Below are positions 41,995-50,571 of a stretch of 64,000 nucleotides of DNA, piece by piece; the stretch's first letter is position 1, and every line of letters begins with the position of its first letter. Below the pieces are notes generated by a model. The model was not told where the DNA came from and ran no database searches. It worked only from the letters and a program-made list of their open reading frames with translations. The translations under genes were made by a program, and so were the position numbers. The DNA lies in NCBI RefSeq assembly GCF_001629705.1, contig NZ_CP015378.1, positions 4,030,001-4,094,000 on the forward strand, in the 5' to 3' direction. Source of the stretch: Fictibacillus phosphorivorans. GTDB taxonomy: Bacteria > Bacillota > Bacilli > Bacillales > Fictibacillaceae.

Positions 41995-42693
41995 ATGTTT
42001 AATTTTTATTTTGGTGTAGCTTTTGCACTGGTTAATTTTATATTGTTTTTAACGTGCTATAAGTGGTTTGGCCGTATGGGGTTGTTTGCTTGGATTGCAG
42101 CAGCTACCATTCTTGCTAACCTGCAAGTTGTTAAAACGATCGAGATGTTCGGGCTTGTAATGACTCTCGGTAATGTGATCTATGGAACGATCTATTTAGC
42201 AACAGATCTAATCAACGAGAAGTACGGGGAAAAAGAAGCGAAAAAAGCCGTTTGGTTCGGGTTCTTCACGCTCATTATGACGACGATTATCATGCAGATG
42301 GTGCTCGTGTTCCAACCGCACGAAAGTGACGTCTTCCAGCCGCATCTTGAAGCCATCTTTGGTTTTATGCCTCGCCTTGTGATAGGAAGTCTCGCTGCTT
42401 ACTTGATCAGTCAGTACCTAGACGTTAAACTTTTTGCGAAACTGAAGAAAAAGTTCTCACGTCCTGACCAACTCTGGATTCGCAATAACGGAAGTACGAT
42501 GGTGAGTCAGCTGATCGACACGGTTATCTTTTGTACGATTGCATTTGCTGGCGTGTTCTCATGGGATGTTTGGATTCAGATTTTCTTTACAACGTATGTG
42601 ATCAAATTTGTTGTGTCAGCGGCTTCCACGCCGTTTATCTATATTGCAAGAAGCTTCCATCATCCAGAGGACCTTCAGAAACCAGGCGTTTAA
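41995..42693 (+). CDS. ypdP: queuosine precursor transporter (YhhQ/YpdP family)
   Basis: 232-residue DUF165/TIGR00697 membrane protein that imports queuosine precursors (preQ0, preQ1 or queuine). About six or seven spans; family motifs are AAATILANLQVVKTIEMFG, GNVIYGTIYLATDLINEKYG, KFSRPDQLWIRNNGSTMVSQ and IDTVIFCTIAFAG. The RBS GGAGG is embedded in the preQ1-I tail, so translation is probably shut off by preQ1. Repeat copy R5 begins 15 bases after the stop. Confidence 0.92.
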   Translation: MFNFYFGVAFALVNFILFLTCYKWFGRMGLFAWIAAATILANLQVVKTIEMFGLVMTLGNVIYGTIYLATDLINEKYGEKEAKKAVWFGFFTLIMTTIIMQMVLVFQPHESDVFQPHLEAIFGFMPRLVIGSLAAYLISQYLDVKLFAKLKKKFSRPDQLWIRNNGSTMVSQLIDTVIFCTIAFAGVFSWDVWIQIFFTTYVIKFVVSAASTPFIYIARSFHHPEDLQKPGV

Positions 42694-42707
42694 ATGCTCT
42701 TGAGAGT

Positions 42708-42838
42708 GGTTGATTTCCATTCCAGGATGCTCGCTTTCCGCGGGGTGTGCGGTGAGCCTCTTAGCGCTCTGCGCTATTAAGAGTCTCACCTGTCCCACTC
42801 ATCCCGCAGGAGTCTCGCACCTTGCACTCCAATCAACT
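42708..42838 (+). repeat. interspersed hairpin repeat, copy R5
   Basis: About 130 bases from GGTTGATTTCC to CCAATCAACT. Arms are GCGGGGTG with CATCCCGC, GGTGAG with CTCACC, CTCTTA with TAAGAG, and AGCGC with GCGCT. The GTG/CAT variation relative to R4 keeps pairing. It follows the ypdP stop. Confidence 0.9.
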
Positions 42839-42890
42839 TACCGGTATGAAATTTAAAGATCTATAAAAGTAGAAAACTGTTAGTTTATTA

Positions 42891-42938
42891 AAAGGGTAAG
42901 ACCAACTCGTATAAGAAGATGGTCTTACCCTTTTTTGT
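42891..42938. terminator. bidirectional terminator
   Basis: Perfect 14-bp stem AAAGGGTAAGACCA/TGGTCTTACCCTTT with T run, between convergent ypdP and the HD-domain gene. Confidence 0.93.
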
Positions 42939-42965
42939 TATATCGTAGAACTACTTCAGCCACTT

Positions 42966-43928
42966 TTAGAGGACTTTTATGTAACTTCCCTTTTCAGCAC
43001 GCTTCTTTGCCTTCGTGTTCATTTCTTTGATTTTATGGGATATATTTGAACCTTCTACTAATTTCCCATCTATGATGACTGTTGGGTCGATCAATCGAGG
43101 CTTTCCTTTTAAGTGAATATCAAACTCAATCTCGTTTTCTTGTAGCTTCACTGGCTTTATAAGTCCTTCATATCGAGCTACTAAGGACGACTTGTTTGAT
43201 GTTCGGACTTTTTGAAGAACTTCCTCATCTGTAAGCTTAAAATCTGATAGTGTTATAACATCTAGCTCTAAAGCTTCTTTGAGCAATTTTGTTAGTCGAT
43301 CATATCCGTATACATTCAGGGGATTCATGAAAAAATCTAAAACCTCTTTATAATACGCTTCTACGAACCATTCAGCCTGTTCCGTTCCTTTAATACAAAT
43401 TAATCCTCGTGATACACACAATTTCTCCATAAAAAGAACAATCTCAAGCTTTGAAAGGTAACCGTATCTATACATATCTCTTAGTGTGTAGTCGATGCGG
43501 TCCGCACACAACAACGGTAATGGTTGCTCTAATAACGAATGATCACCTTTCATGATCTCTTCAATGGAAAATCCATGATGTTTCAATATACTTGGAATTT
43601 CTGAGTCCATAATGGTTTCCTCAAAGATTTCTTCATGAAAGTCTTCTGATTCATTATCCAGTACAAAATCGATCACATGAGAAAATGCAGTGTGGGAAAC
43701 ATCGTGAAGGAGCCCAGCGATTTGCTCTTGAAGTGTCCCTCCTAATTTTCTGATCAATAGCATTACGCCAACCGAATGCTCATATCGCGAAACGTTCCAT
43801 TCCTTGTTTACAAGAAAAGAAGCACCGCCTTGATGAATGCCTTTTAAACGTTGTACCGGTTTAGACAATATTAAGTCCTGCAACACAGGTTCAACTTCGA
43901 AAAAACCATATATATCATCAACTATCAT
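42966..43928 (-). CDS. HD-domain phosphohydrolase
   Basis: 320-residue metal-dependent phosphohydrolase. The HD signature is complete: His in RYEHSVGVML, His-Asp in AGLLHDVSHTAFSH, and the distal Asp in LLCADRIDYTLRDM. It resembles the dNTPase-like HD proteins (YdhJ/YwfO group) but is shorter than YwfO; the substrate is unknown. ATG 43928 follows GGGGAAAAGG. It is monocistronic and divergent from glpQ. Confidence 0.88.
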   Translation of the reverse strand: MIVDDIYGFFEVEPVLQDLILSKPVQRLKGIHQGGASFLVNKEWNVSRYEHSVGVMLLIRKLGGTLQEQIAGLLHDVSHTAFSHVIDFVLDNESEDFHEEIFEETIMDSEIPSILKHHGFSIEEIMKGDHSLLEQPLPLLCADRIDYTLRDMYRYGYLSKLEIVLFMEKLCVSRGLICIKGTEQAEWFVEAYYKEVLDFFMNPLNVYGYDRLTKLLKEALELDVITLSDFKLTDEEVLQKVRTSNKSSLVARYEGLIKPVKLQENEIEFDIHLKGKPRLIDPTVIIDGKLVEGSNISHKIKEMNTKAKKRAEKGSYIKVL

Positions 43929-44102
43929 GCCTTTTCCCCTTTTTTTGTTTTTTTCATTTTAACATACCTGAAATCTCCTTCACTCCACATTTACACAACA
44001 ACCATTTGTTAAGATTTCCCCTCATATAGACCTTATTTTCTTTAGAATACTAGGGAGGTTCTGACCATTCTTTCACCATTTTCCTTTGTTAGCATAATGA
44101 TT

Positions 44103-44139
44103 GTGAAACCTACTTGTTGCATGAGGCGAGTAGGTTCAC
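44103..44139 (+). other. leader hairpin upstream of glpQ
   Basis: Arms GTGAAACCTACT (44103-44114) and AGTAGGTTCAC (44129-44139), one bulged A, 14-nt loop. No T run follows, so it is not a terminator. It is 30 bases from the glpQ start, within the probable 5' leader. Confidence 0.6.
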
Positions 44140-44168
44140 GATCAAACAATTATAAGGGGATGAATGAT

Positions 44169-44999
44169 TTGAGCATGAAGAAGAAAGCTGTTGCATCATT
44201 ACTTTCAATGGGGATTATTGGCTCATTCTACAGTACTTCCACACTCGCTTACGACCCGTCAGAACAAGTTCAAACTGTCGCACACCGCGGCGCTGCAGGC
44301 TATGCACCAGAGAACACGATGGCGGCGTTCCACAAAGGTGTAGATATGAAAGCTGACTATATTGAAATAGACGTACAGGAAACAAAAGACGGTGAGCTCG
44401 TTGTTATTCATGATGTTACATTAGACCGAACAACGAACGGAACGGGATATGTGAAAGACCATACGCTAGAGGAGATCCGTCAACTTGATGCTGGAAGCTA
44501 CTTTGGGGAAGAATTTAAAGGAGAAAAAGTTCCTACTTTCGAAGAAGTTCTTGATGAGTTTCGTGGAAAAACGGGTATACTGATCGAATTGAAAGCAACC
44601 TATTACTATCCTAACATTGAAGAAAAAGTTGCCGCAGCCATAAAAGAACGAAACATGCATCTACCTGCTCATGATAAGATCATCATTCAATCATTTGAGT
44701 TCGAATCCATGCAACAGATGGACAAGCTTTTGCCTCAAGTCCCAGTTGGTATACTAACTTCTCGCTCAACAGATCTAAGTGAAGCGAAGCTCGATGAATT
44801 CGCTACATATGCTGAATTCGTAAACCCTAGCAGAACGCTTGTAAATTCTTCAATAGTTGATGAAGTACATGAACGTCATATGGGCATCATGGCTTGGACG
44901 GTTCGAAACCAACAAGAAGTTCAACCGCTCTTAGACGCAGGTGTTGATGGAATCATTACCGATTATCCAGATTATACGCCAAGACATAAATCAAAGTAA
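44169..44999 (+). CDS. glpQ: secreted glycerophosphodiester phosphodiesterase
   Basis: Releases glycerol-3-phosphate from glycerophosphodiesters, including teichoic-acid-derived material, outside the cell. Signal peptide MKKKAVASLLSMGIIGSFYS ... STLA, then the GDPD barrel: VAHRGAAGYAPENTMAAF (catalytic His and Arg), IEIDVQETKDGELVVIHDVTLDRTT split over two metal/catalytic motifs (Glu, Asp, His), and LIELK. TTG 44169 is best spaced from AAGGGGA (276 residues); ATG 44175 is the alternative. Homologues are Pho- or GlpP-regulated; no clear PhoP box is seen. Confidence 0.92.
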   Translation: MSMKKKAVASLLSMGIIGSFYSTSTLAYDPSEQVQTVAHRGAAGYAPENTMAAFHKGVDMKADYIEIDVQETKDGELVVIHDVTLDRTTNGTGYVKDHTLEEIRQLDAGSYFGEEFKGEKVPTFEEVLDEFRGKTGILIELKATYYYPNIEEKVAAAIKERNMHLPAHDKIIIQSFEFESMQQMDKLLPQVPVGILTSRSTDLSEAKLDEFATYAEFVNPSRTLVNSSIVDEVHERHMGIMAWTVRNQQEVQPLLDAGVDGIITDYPDYTPRHKSK

Positions 45000-45008
45000 A
45001 TGTTTATA

Positions 45009-45046
45009 AAAAGTGTTGAAGCTATGGGTTGCTTCAACACTTTTTT
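45009..45046. terminator. bidirectional terminator after glpQ
   Basis: Perfect 12-bp stem AAGTGTTGAAGC/GCTTCAACACTT with an 8-nt loop and flanking A and T runs. Confidence 0.93.
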
Positions 45047-45048
45047 AC

Positions 45049-45633
45049 TTAATTGATATTCTCTTTGATTATTTTGCATGGGTTACCTACAGCTACACAA
45101 TTAGCTGGAATAGATTTTGTGACAACACTTCCCGCTCCGATGACAGTATTTTCACCTATTGAAACACCCGGTAAGATAACGGAATTTCCACCGATCCAAA
45201 CATTGTTTCCGATTGTCACAGGCTTTGTGTTCGTTCGATATGGCGCTTCATTTGCTTGTGGATGCTTATTGATTCTTTCCAACACGCTTATAGGGTGTGT
45301 TGCCGTGTAGATTTGGACATTAGGTGCGATCAGTACGTTTTCCCCAATCGTAATCTTGTTGTTATCTAACAAAACACTGTTGAAATTAATAAAAGTATTG
45401 CGTCCTATCGATATATTTTTTCCGAATTCACATTGAATGGGTTTCTCAATCCAAACCCCTTCTCCAACGCTGCCTAATAATTTCTTTAAGATCTGTACTT
45501 TGCTTTCGGTCTCATCAACGCTTGTCGTATTAAAGGTCTCCACAAGCTTTTTGGCATCGAACGACATTTGTAAAAGTTCAGGATCTCGAGTGTTATAAAA
45601 CTCACCGGATAGCATTCTGTCAAACTCTTTCAT
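45049..45633 (-). CDS. sugar O-acetyltransferase (Maa/LacA family)
   Basis: 194-residue left-handed beta-helix acetyltransferase. The N-terminal Mac domain (MLSGEFYNTRDPELLQM) and hexapeptide repeats (GKNISIGRNTFINFN, ITIGENVLIAPNVQIYTATHP with the catalytic His, VTIGNNVWIGGNSVILPGVSIG) match maltose/galactoside acetyltransferases. The physiological acceptor is unknown. ATG 45633 follows GGGGGATTAG. It is monocistronic. Confidence 0.9.
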   Translation of the reverse strand: MKEFDRMLSGEFYNTRDPELLQMSFDAKKLVETFNTTSVDETESKVQILKKLLGSVGEGVWIEKPIQCEFGKNISIGRNTFINFNSVLLDNNKITIGENVLIAPNVQIYTATHPISVLERINKHPQANEAPYRTNTKPVTIGNNVWIGGNSVILPGVSIGENTVIGAGSVVTKSIPANCVAVGNPCKIIKENIN

Positions 45634-45676
45634 CTAATCCCCCCATGTCTATTTTTTCTTACTACCATCTAACAAC

Positions 45677-45714
45677 AAAAAAGCATAGAAGTCCAAAACT
45701 TCCATGCTTTTTGT
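45677..45714 (-). terminator. terminator of the secreted coiled-coil gene
   Basis: AAGCATAGAAGT/ACTTCCATGCTT stem (one mismatch) with T run on the minus strand, directly after the stop. Confidence 0.85.
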
Positions 45715-45717
45715 GAT

Positions 45718-46218
45718 TTATTTATGTTTAGCCAATACTTCATCCAACTTTGCTGATTTTTCACTAAGCTTGTTATTGATTTTTTCATTGAGACTCAACC
45801 ACTGGTTCATCTTCTCTAATGCAAGCTTCTCATTATTTGCTCTGAAAGCATCGTGCATCGCTTTTTTCGTTTCATGTGCTTGGCTTTGCAGAGTTCTTAA
45901 CTCCTGATGAATCTGCTTCATCTCCTGCCAGCCGGCTTTATGTGAGCTTCGTTTTTCTTTTACATTCTTTTCTCCAGCCTTTACGTGCAGGTCGAAAAGC
46001 TGGTCTTTCTTTTTAACGATCTCTTTTTGAATCTCTAATCGTTCGATCTTAAGAGCGTTCGCTTTGTGAACCTGCTCCTCAAAATTTTTCATCTGCTTAA
46101 AGTGTTGACCTCTTTTATGAGACTCCACTTGGATCTTTTCTTGGTTGGCAGCCGACACCGTAATTGCACCACTCGTTAGAACGGAAAACGCCAGTGCAAG
46201 AGGAATAAACTTTTTCAT
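45718..46218 (-). CDS. secreted coiled-coil protein, unknown
   Basis: Not recognised. 166 residues from ATG 46218 (AAGGAG, 9 bases); the longer frame upstream is rejected. Signal peptide MKKFIPLALAFSVLTSGAITVSA, then an almost wholly helical, Lys/Glu/Gln-rich mature protein (LEIQKEIVKKKDQLFDLHVK, LRTLQSQAHETKKAMHDAF, NEKINNKLSEKSAKLDEVL) with heptad features. It resembles small secreted envelope-stress-type helical proteins, without a firm family. The Crp/Fnr regulator gene lies 91 bases upstream on the same strand and may control or be co-transcribed with it. Confidence 0.72.
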   Translation of the reverse strand: MKKFIPLALAFSVLTSGAITVSAANQEKIQVESHKRGQHFKQMKNFEEQVHKANALKIERLEIQKEIVKKKDQLFDLHVKAGEKNVKEKRSSHKAGWQEMKQIHQELRTLQSQAHETKKAMHDAFRANNEKLALEKMNQWLSLNEKINNKLSEKSAKLDEVLAKHK

Positions 46219-46309
46219 CACACTCACTCCTTTAACTTTTATACAGGTATCATTTGTTAAAGGAGCGTAAATCTTACGTTCATATGTATGTAAATTCTTT
46301 GACATTTCA

Positions 46310-46804
46310 TCATAACTTTTTGAGTGCACGGTTGACTGTCTCTCGTCTTAGACCAACAAACTGCCCGATCTCTTCTTGAGTCAGCACTTTTTCAATCTGG
46401 ATATCCGGAAAATAATTGGCGAACCAGTTTTGAAGCTTTCTAATCTTTCCTTCTGGCGTCAAAGTAGACATCTGATTGATGCGCTGCTGCATCATTCTTA
46501 ATTTCGATTCCAGCAATAATGCGACTTCTTTATACTTGGATGGGTCTTCTTCAAGTGACCTATACCATTGCTGCGGTTCGATCCGCGTGATCTCACACGG
46601 TAACAGTGCTATAGCCGTCCCGTTATACTCGTTCGGACTCGTCAATGAATGATGCGGGATCACTTCGCCTGGAATGATTAAATTCAACAAAACTTGGCTT
46701 CCATCTTCATGAACACGAACAATCTTTAATAAACCGCTATCTAACCGAAATAATGGACCTTCCTCTCCTTGCCTGAATAGAATCTCACCTTTTGCCATCA
46801 GCAT
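46310..46804 (-). CDS. Crp/Fnr family transcriptional regulator
   Basis: 164 residues from ATG 46804 (GGGGGAGG upstream), which is short for the family because the N-terminal beta-roll is abbreviated. The cyclic-nucleotide-binding-like domain (GEILFRQGEEGPLFRLDSG, VLLNLIIPGEVIPHHSL) lacks the N-terminal Cys cluster of FNR. The C-terminal HTH reads LTQEEIGQFVGLRRETVNRALKKL in two parts: turn and recognition helix RRETVNRAL. The ligand is unknown. It is divergent from the AEC transporter, a plausible target. Confidence 0.87.
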   Translation of the reverse strand: MLMAKGEILFRQGEEGPLFRLDSGLLKIVRVHEDGSQVLLNLIIPGEVIPHHSLTSPNEYNGTAIALLPCEITRIEPQQWYRSLEEDPSKYKEVALLLESKLRMMQQRINQMSTLTPEGKIRKLQNWFANYFPDIQIEKVLTQEEIGQFVGLRRETVNRALKKL

Positions 46805-46889
46805 GTATCGTCCTCCCCCTGCGTGTATCGTATGTATCACCTATTCTACACATCCTCCATATGCTTGTAGGTAAGGAGGATGAAGATCT

Positions 46890-47837
46890 ATGAAACTTGC
46901 TCCGTTTATGCAAGAATTAACCCTATTGTACAGCATTGCCCTAATTGGTTATATCCTTCGAAAGAAAGAGGTCTTGCCACATGGCAGTGAACGCACTCTT
47001 TCCGTCCTCTTACTGAACGTAACATTGCCTGCATTAATTGTTTTTGGTATGGATGTTCCCTTTTCGATAGAAAACCTTAAGCAGTTTGGCTGGCTTTCCC
47101 TGATGTCAGCATTCGTCTTACTTTTATCCTCTCTCTTTTCTTGGTGGAGAGTTAAACAGTGGCAAATAAAAGACACACAGAAAAATGCCTTAGAAGGAAT
47201 CATGATTTTTGGGAATCAAGGTTTTCTAGGCATCGCAGTCTGTTTTATATTATTCGGAAAAACAGGAGTGCTTTTTGCAACATTCTTTAATTTTGTTTAT
47301 TTGCTGTGGATTTGGACGTATGGTATTTATCTCTTTGCTCGTCATTCCAAAGTTTTGCCGTGGCGAAGTGTCTTTTTAAACCCTGGCGTTATTTCAACAC
47401 TGATTGGCTTCATTCTTTTGCTTCTGCCAGGTACCCTTCCACATGCTTTATCGAACACATTAGAAATGCTAGGAAAACCTACCGTTCCGCTTTCTATGTT
47501 ATTGATCGGTGTTCTTCTAGGCGGATTGCCTTTTAACCATTTAATTAGTTTTTTTAAAAAATCACACTTATGGCTAGCGAGTTTTTACAAGCTTCTTCTG
47601 TTTCCGATGCTATTAATTCCTTATATTTTCTTTTCCTTACCACTGGAACTTGTAGTCGTAGCCGTTCTAACAGCTGGCATGCCTTCTGCTCCTACCATCT
47701 CGATGTATGCAGAGCGTTATGGAGAGGACGCCTCTTTTGCTGCAGCGGGTGTTATGTTAAGTACAATTCTTTCCTGTCTAACCATCCCACTGTTATATGC
47801 ACTCGTGTTAATAATCTCTTCCTTTACCGGAGTCTGA
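46890..47837 (+). CDS. AEC family (auxin efflux carrier-like) transporter
   Basis: 315-residue membrane protein with about ten spans in two five-span halves. N-terminal LYSIALIGYILRKKEVLP and LNVTLPALIVFGM, and the second-half motifs NPGVISTLIGFILLLLPG, LGKPTVPLSMLLIGVLLGG and TAGMPSAPTISMYAERYG are typical of the permease/auxin efflux (AEC) family, which exports or imports small organic acids in bacteria. RBS AAGGAGG. The last 30 bases overlap the convergent RudS-like gene. Confidence 0.88.
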   Translation: MKLAPFMQELTLLYSIALIGYILRKKEVLPHGSERTLSVLLLNVTLPALIVFGMDVPFSIENLKQFGWLSLMSAFVLLLSSLFSWWRVKQWQIKDTQKNALEGIMIFGNQGFLGIAVCFILFGKTGVLFATFFNFVYLLWIWTYGIYLFARHSKVLPWRSVFLNPGVISTLIGFILLLLPGTLPHALSNTLEMLGKPTVPLSMLLIGVLLGGLPFNHLISFFKKSHLWLASFYKLLLFPMLLIPYIFFSLPLELVVVAVLTAGMPSAPTISMYAERYGEDASFAAAGVMLSTILSCLTIPLLYALVLIISSFTGV

Positions 47838-48773
47838 GATCTCAAGCAGAATCTCGGGGTACGGTGCAAAGAACGTCTGACCAAGAATCTCACTGTCTTC
47901 AAAACGGATCGCGTACGACTTCAAAATCGTAGCCACACTAGAAAAGGGTTCTTTTTTGTTTGCGTACTTTTGAAGAAGCTCTTCAAAAAAGGCAATTTCT
48001 TTTACTGAAAGATGCGGCTGAAACCGTTTGAATATCTCGTACGCCACTTTCCGGTTAGAATCGCTTCTTGCCGTACGATTGAACAATTTGTTCATCGCTT
48101 TTGCATACAGTTGTATCGTGCGTTCTTCTCCATTTTCCTGCTCTTTTTTTAAGATCCGGTTCATCACTTTTAACGTTGGGTTGCTATAGGCCATAAACAG
48201 AAACTGATTTTTCTCATGAAAGCTTTTAATCGCTTGAAGCCCCTGCGGCAGTATGTTTCTAAAAGCAGCGAGCGTAAAAAGCTTCGTATAAAAACGATCA
48301 CGAATCGTAAAGTTATTTAACCTTCCTTCTTCTTCAATCGCTAAATGTGAATATAGTTCAGCAACTCTGCCGCCAAACAACCCGCTCGAATGCCCAATCG
48401 CAGGACCTTTTTCAGTAGAGGCATACACCTTCACTTCTTTTAACCCACAAGAAGGAGAACGCGTCTTCAGAATAAACCCATCTGTATCAATGATTCCAGC
48501 CAGATAACCATCTGAAAATGTACGCATTTCGTTCGTGACATCACGTTGCGTTGATGGCTGAAGAAGAAAATGATCCTCACCCTTTTTCACAATACGAATC
48601 GTTTCTCGTGGCGTTCCTAGCCCGATTTCTACTTCTGGACATACCGGAACAAAATCTACATAGTCCATCAGTTTTTTGATCACATCATTATATATGACAT
48701 CACCGTTATAGCGGCATGCTTCAAATTCAAGACACTTACTTACAACTACACGTGGTCTAGCGAAGGCTTCCAT
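47808..48773 (-). CDS. rudS: DUF523-DUF1722 fusion, RudS-like thiouracil/tRNA 4-thiouridine desulfidase
   Basis: 321 residues. The N-terminal DUF523 (TudS) domain has conserved Cys14 (VVVSKCLEF), Cys20 (ACRYNG), Cys45 (VPVCPEVEIGLGTPRE) and Cys109 (SPSCGLKEVKVY), of which three bind a [4Fe-4S] cluster in characterised desulfidases. The C-terminal DUF1722 domain (FTIRDRFYTKLFTLAAF ... KNQFLFMAYSNPTLKVMN) follows. The TudS-DUF1722 fusion is reported as RudS, which removes sulfur from 4-thiouridine in tRNA. The role here follows from architecture only. ATG 48773. The 3' end overlaps the AEC gene by 30 bases. Confidence 0.82.
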   Translation of the reverse strand: MEAFARPRVVVSKCLEFEACRYNGDVIYNDVIKKLMDYVDFVPVCPEVEIGLGTPRETIRIVKKGEDHFLLQPSTQRDVTNEMRTFSDGYLAGIIDTDGFILKTRSPSCGLKEVKVYASTEKGPAIGHSSGLFGGRVAELYSHLAIEEEGRLNNFTIRDRFYTKLFTLAAFRNILPQGLQAIKSFHEKNQFLFMAYSNPTLKVMNRILKKEQENGEERTIQLYAKAMNKLFNRTARSDSNRKVAYEIFKRFQPHLSVKEIAFFEELLQKYANKKEPFSSVATILKSYAIRFEDSEILGQTFFAPYPEILLEISDSGKGRDY

Positions 48774-48868
48774 TCCAAAACTCCCCTCGATCTTTTTATC
48801 AGTGTTCCACTTTTAGATGAATTATTAACATAATTTCTGTAAAATGTTGGTTATTAAGGAGCGATTTG

Positions 48869-49336
48869 ATGGCTTACTATGAAGATCTTCGGAAATATGT
48901 AGGAACCGCACCACTCATCTTACCTGGTTCTGTTGTTATTATTGTGAATGAAAAGGATGAAATATTATTACAGCATCGGACCGATGGCGGATGGGGATTA
49001 CCTGGTGGCCTGATGGAGCTTGGTGAAAGTTTTGAAGAAACGGCGATTCGTGAAGTAAAAGAAGAAACAGGACTCGATGTTGAGGGCTTGACCCAGCTTC
49101 ATGTCTATTCGGGCCAAGATCATTATATAAAGAATGCAAACGGTGATGAACTATATGCCGTGACCGCAGTGTATACGGCTCATTCTGTAAGTGGCAAACT
49201 GACCATCGATCACAATGAATCACATGATTTTCAATATTTCAAACATGATCAACTTCCTAAAGACACGTTAGGCGGTGCACGAAAATACATAACAAACTAT
49301 ATAGAGATGAAGAATCAGAACAAAGCTTACCGGTAA
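48869..49336 (+). CDS. Nudix hydrolase
   Basis: 155-residue Nudix protein with the intact box GGLMELGESFEETAIREVKEETGL split as GX5EX7REVXEETG. N-terminal YYEDLRKYVGTAPLILPGSV and the YSGQDHYIKNANGDELYAVTAVY segment resemble ADP-ribose/NDP-sugar-type members; the substrate is unknown. ATG 48869 after AAGGAGC; a TTG precedes it. Its stop is directly adjacent to the stop of the convergent GNAT gene (49336/49337), leaving no room for a terminator. Confidence 0.9.
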   Translation: MAYYEDLRKYVGTAPLILPGSVVIIVNEKDEILLQHRTDGGWGLPGGLMELGESFEETAIREVKEETGLDVEGLTQLHVYSGQDHYIKNANGDELYAVTAVYTAHSVSGKLTIDHNESHDFQYFKHDQLPKDTLGGARKYITNYIEMKNQNKAYR

Positions 49337-50209
49337 TCAGGCCGGTCGCTCTGTTCTTTTTTCGTTAAATTTTAGTTCAATATAATCGCATACCGGCTCA
49401 TAACCGATATTTTGATAGATTTTATTAGAAGTAGGGTTTGAGAGATCTGTATAAAGCGTGCAGAACGTAAATCCTTCTTTCAACAGGTGATCACTTAATG
49501 CAGCAACACAAGCGCTCGCATATCCTTTCCCTCTAAGATTCTTAGGTGTATAAACCAAATTGATCGAAACACCTTTAATATTCGGTCGGGTCTTAGCTGC
49601 CATCGAAACTGGCTTCCCATCCTCTTCCCATATAAAAAGAAACTCGCTCGCTACACGGATTTTTGCATACTCTTCTGCTTCCGCCATCGTCATAATCTGC
49701 TTCGTTTCTTCTGTCATCTCTACGATCCAGCGAGGCAAAAAAGCTAAGTCTGCTTTTGTGGCTAGTCTTAAACGACCGGTTAGAGCTGCAGGCTTGATAA
49801 CAGTAGGAAGCGCGTAAAGACGTAGATCCATCAGCAATTTTTCTTCTAGATGATGAGCTGTCGTCCACTCTTGTGCGAACACCTTCCCAACAGCTTTTGG
49901 TGACATGATCTTTTGAATATAGTAATCTTCTTGGATCAAATAACGAACTAAGTAAGGCACTGCCGCAACACCATCTGTTTCCTCTTTTTCTAAAAGTAAC
50001 AAGGCATAAGGTGGAATGAGCATCGCTGATAACATGATCTTTCCATTTTGTTTTACGGTAGCGAGAAAAGGCTGCTCGCCCTTCCATACTTTGTCTTCAA
50101 AACGCAAGCAGTTGCCAAGCATGATTCCTGCTCGATCTTCCTGACACAACAGAAAGTCTTCTACTTCCCTATAAAAAGCTCGTATAGATGAATAACGCGT
50201 GACCTCCAT
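49337..50209 (-). CDS. GNAT family N-acetyltransferase
   Basis: 290 residues. The acetyl-CoA-binding GNAT fold occupies the C-terminal half: VSINLVYTPKNLRGKGYASA (motif A, R/QxxGxG/A) and FCTLYTDLSNPTSNKIYQNIGYEPV (motif B). The N-terminal ~130 residues form a helper domain as in FR47-like two-domain members. Substrate unknown. ATG 50209 follows GAGGGT. Repeat copies R6 and R7 lie in its upstream region. Confidence 0.87.
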   Translation of the reverse strand: MEVTRYSSIRAFYREVEDFLLCQEDRAGIMLGNCLRFEDKVWKGEQPFLATVKQNGKIMLSAMLIPPYALLLLEKEETDGVAAVPYLVRYLIQEDYYIQKIMSPKAVGKVFAQEWTTAHHLEEKLLMDLRLYALPTVIKPAALTGRLRLATKADLAFLPRWIVEMTEETKQIMTMAEAEEYAKIRVASEFLFIWEEDGKPVSMAAKTRPNIKGVSINLVYTPKNLRGKGYASACVAALSDHLLKEGFTFCTLYTDLSNPTSNKIYQNIGYEPVCDYIELKFNEKRTERPA

Positions 50210-50320
50210 GATCGTGACCCTCTCTTTATCTATTAAGTCTGTAATCTTATCTATTTCCTCTCTCTAAAGAAAGATTCCTTCTTTTTAGAGATTTTCGTAT
50301 TCATTGTTGCTTTTGAAAGT

Positions 50321-50449
50321 ATTGATTTCCGTTACAGATGCTCGCTTTCCGCGGGGCAGGCGGTGAGCCACATTCGTACGTTTCACGTATAAGTGTCTCA
50401 CTTGCCTACCTGTCCCGCAGGAGTCTCGCATCTTTCACTACATTCAATA
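50321..50449 (+). repeat. interspersed hairpin repeat, copy R6
   Basis: About 130 bases. Ends are shortened (ATTGATTTCC ... CATTCAATA). Arms GCGGGGCAGGC with CTGTCCCGC, GGTGAG with CTCACT, and CACATTCGTACG with CGTATAAGTG. It has the left flank TTTTCGTATTCATTG shared with R4. Confidence 0.88.
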
Positions 50450-50571
50450 GTCGAAGAAGAAAATCTAAATACTAAATAGCGAAAGTCTTTTTGAAAAAAG
50501 CTTCTTGAAAGAGGTTAATATCCATTTCAGAGTAGTTGCTTTAGCCTAAACAACATTGTCTCATCCTATGC

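Noticed and set aside
43980..44100. PhoP box upstream of glpQ
   Set aside because: TTTACA is present once (43990 region), but no second and third hexamers at 11-bp spacing align with a -10.
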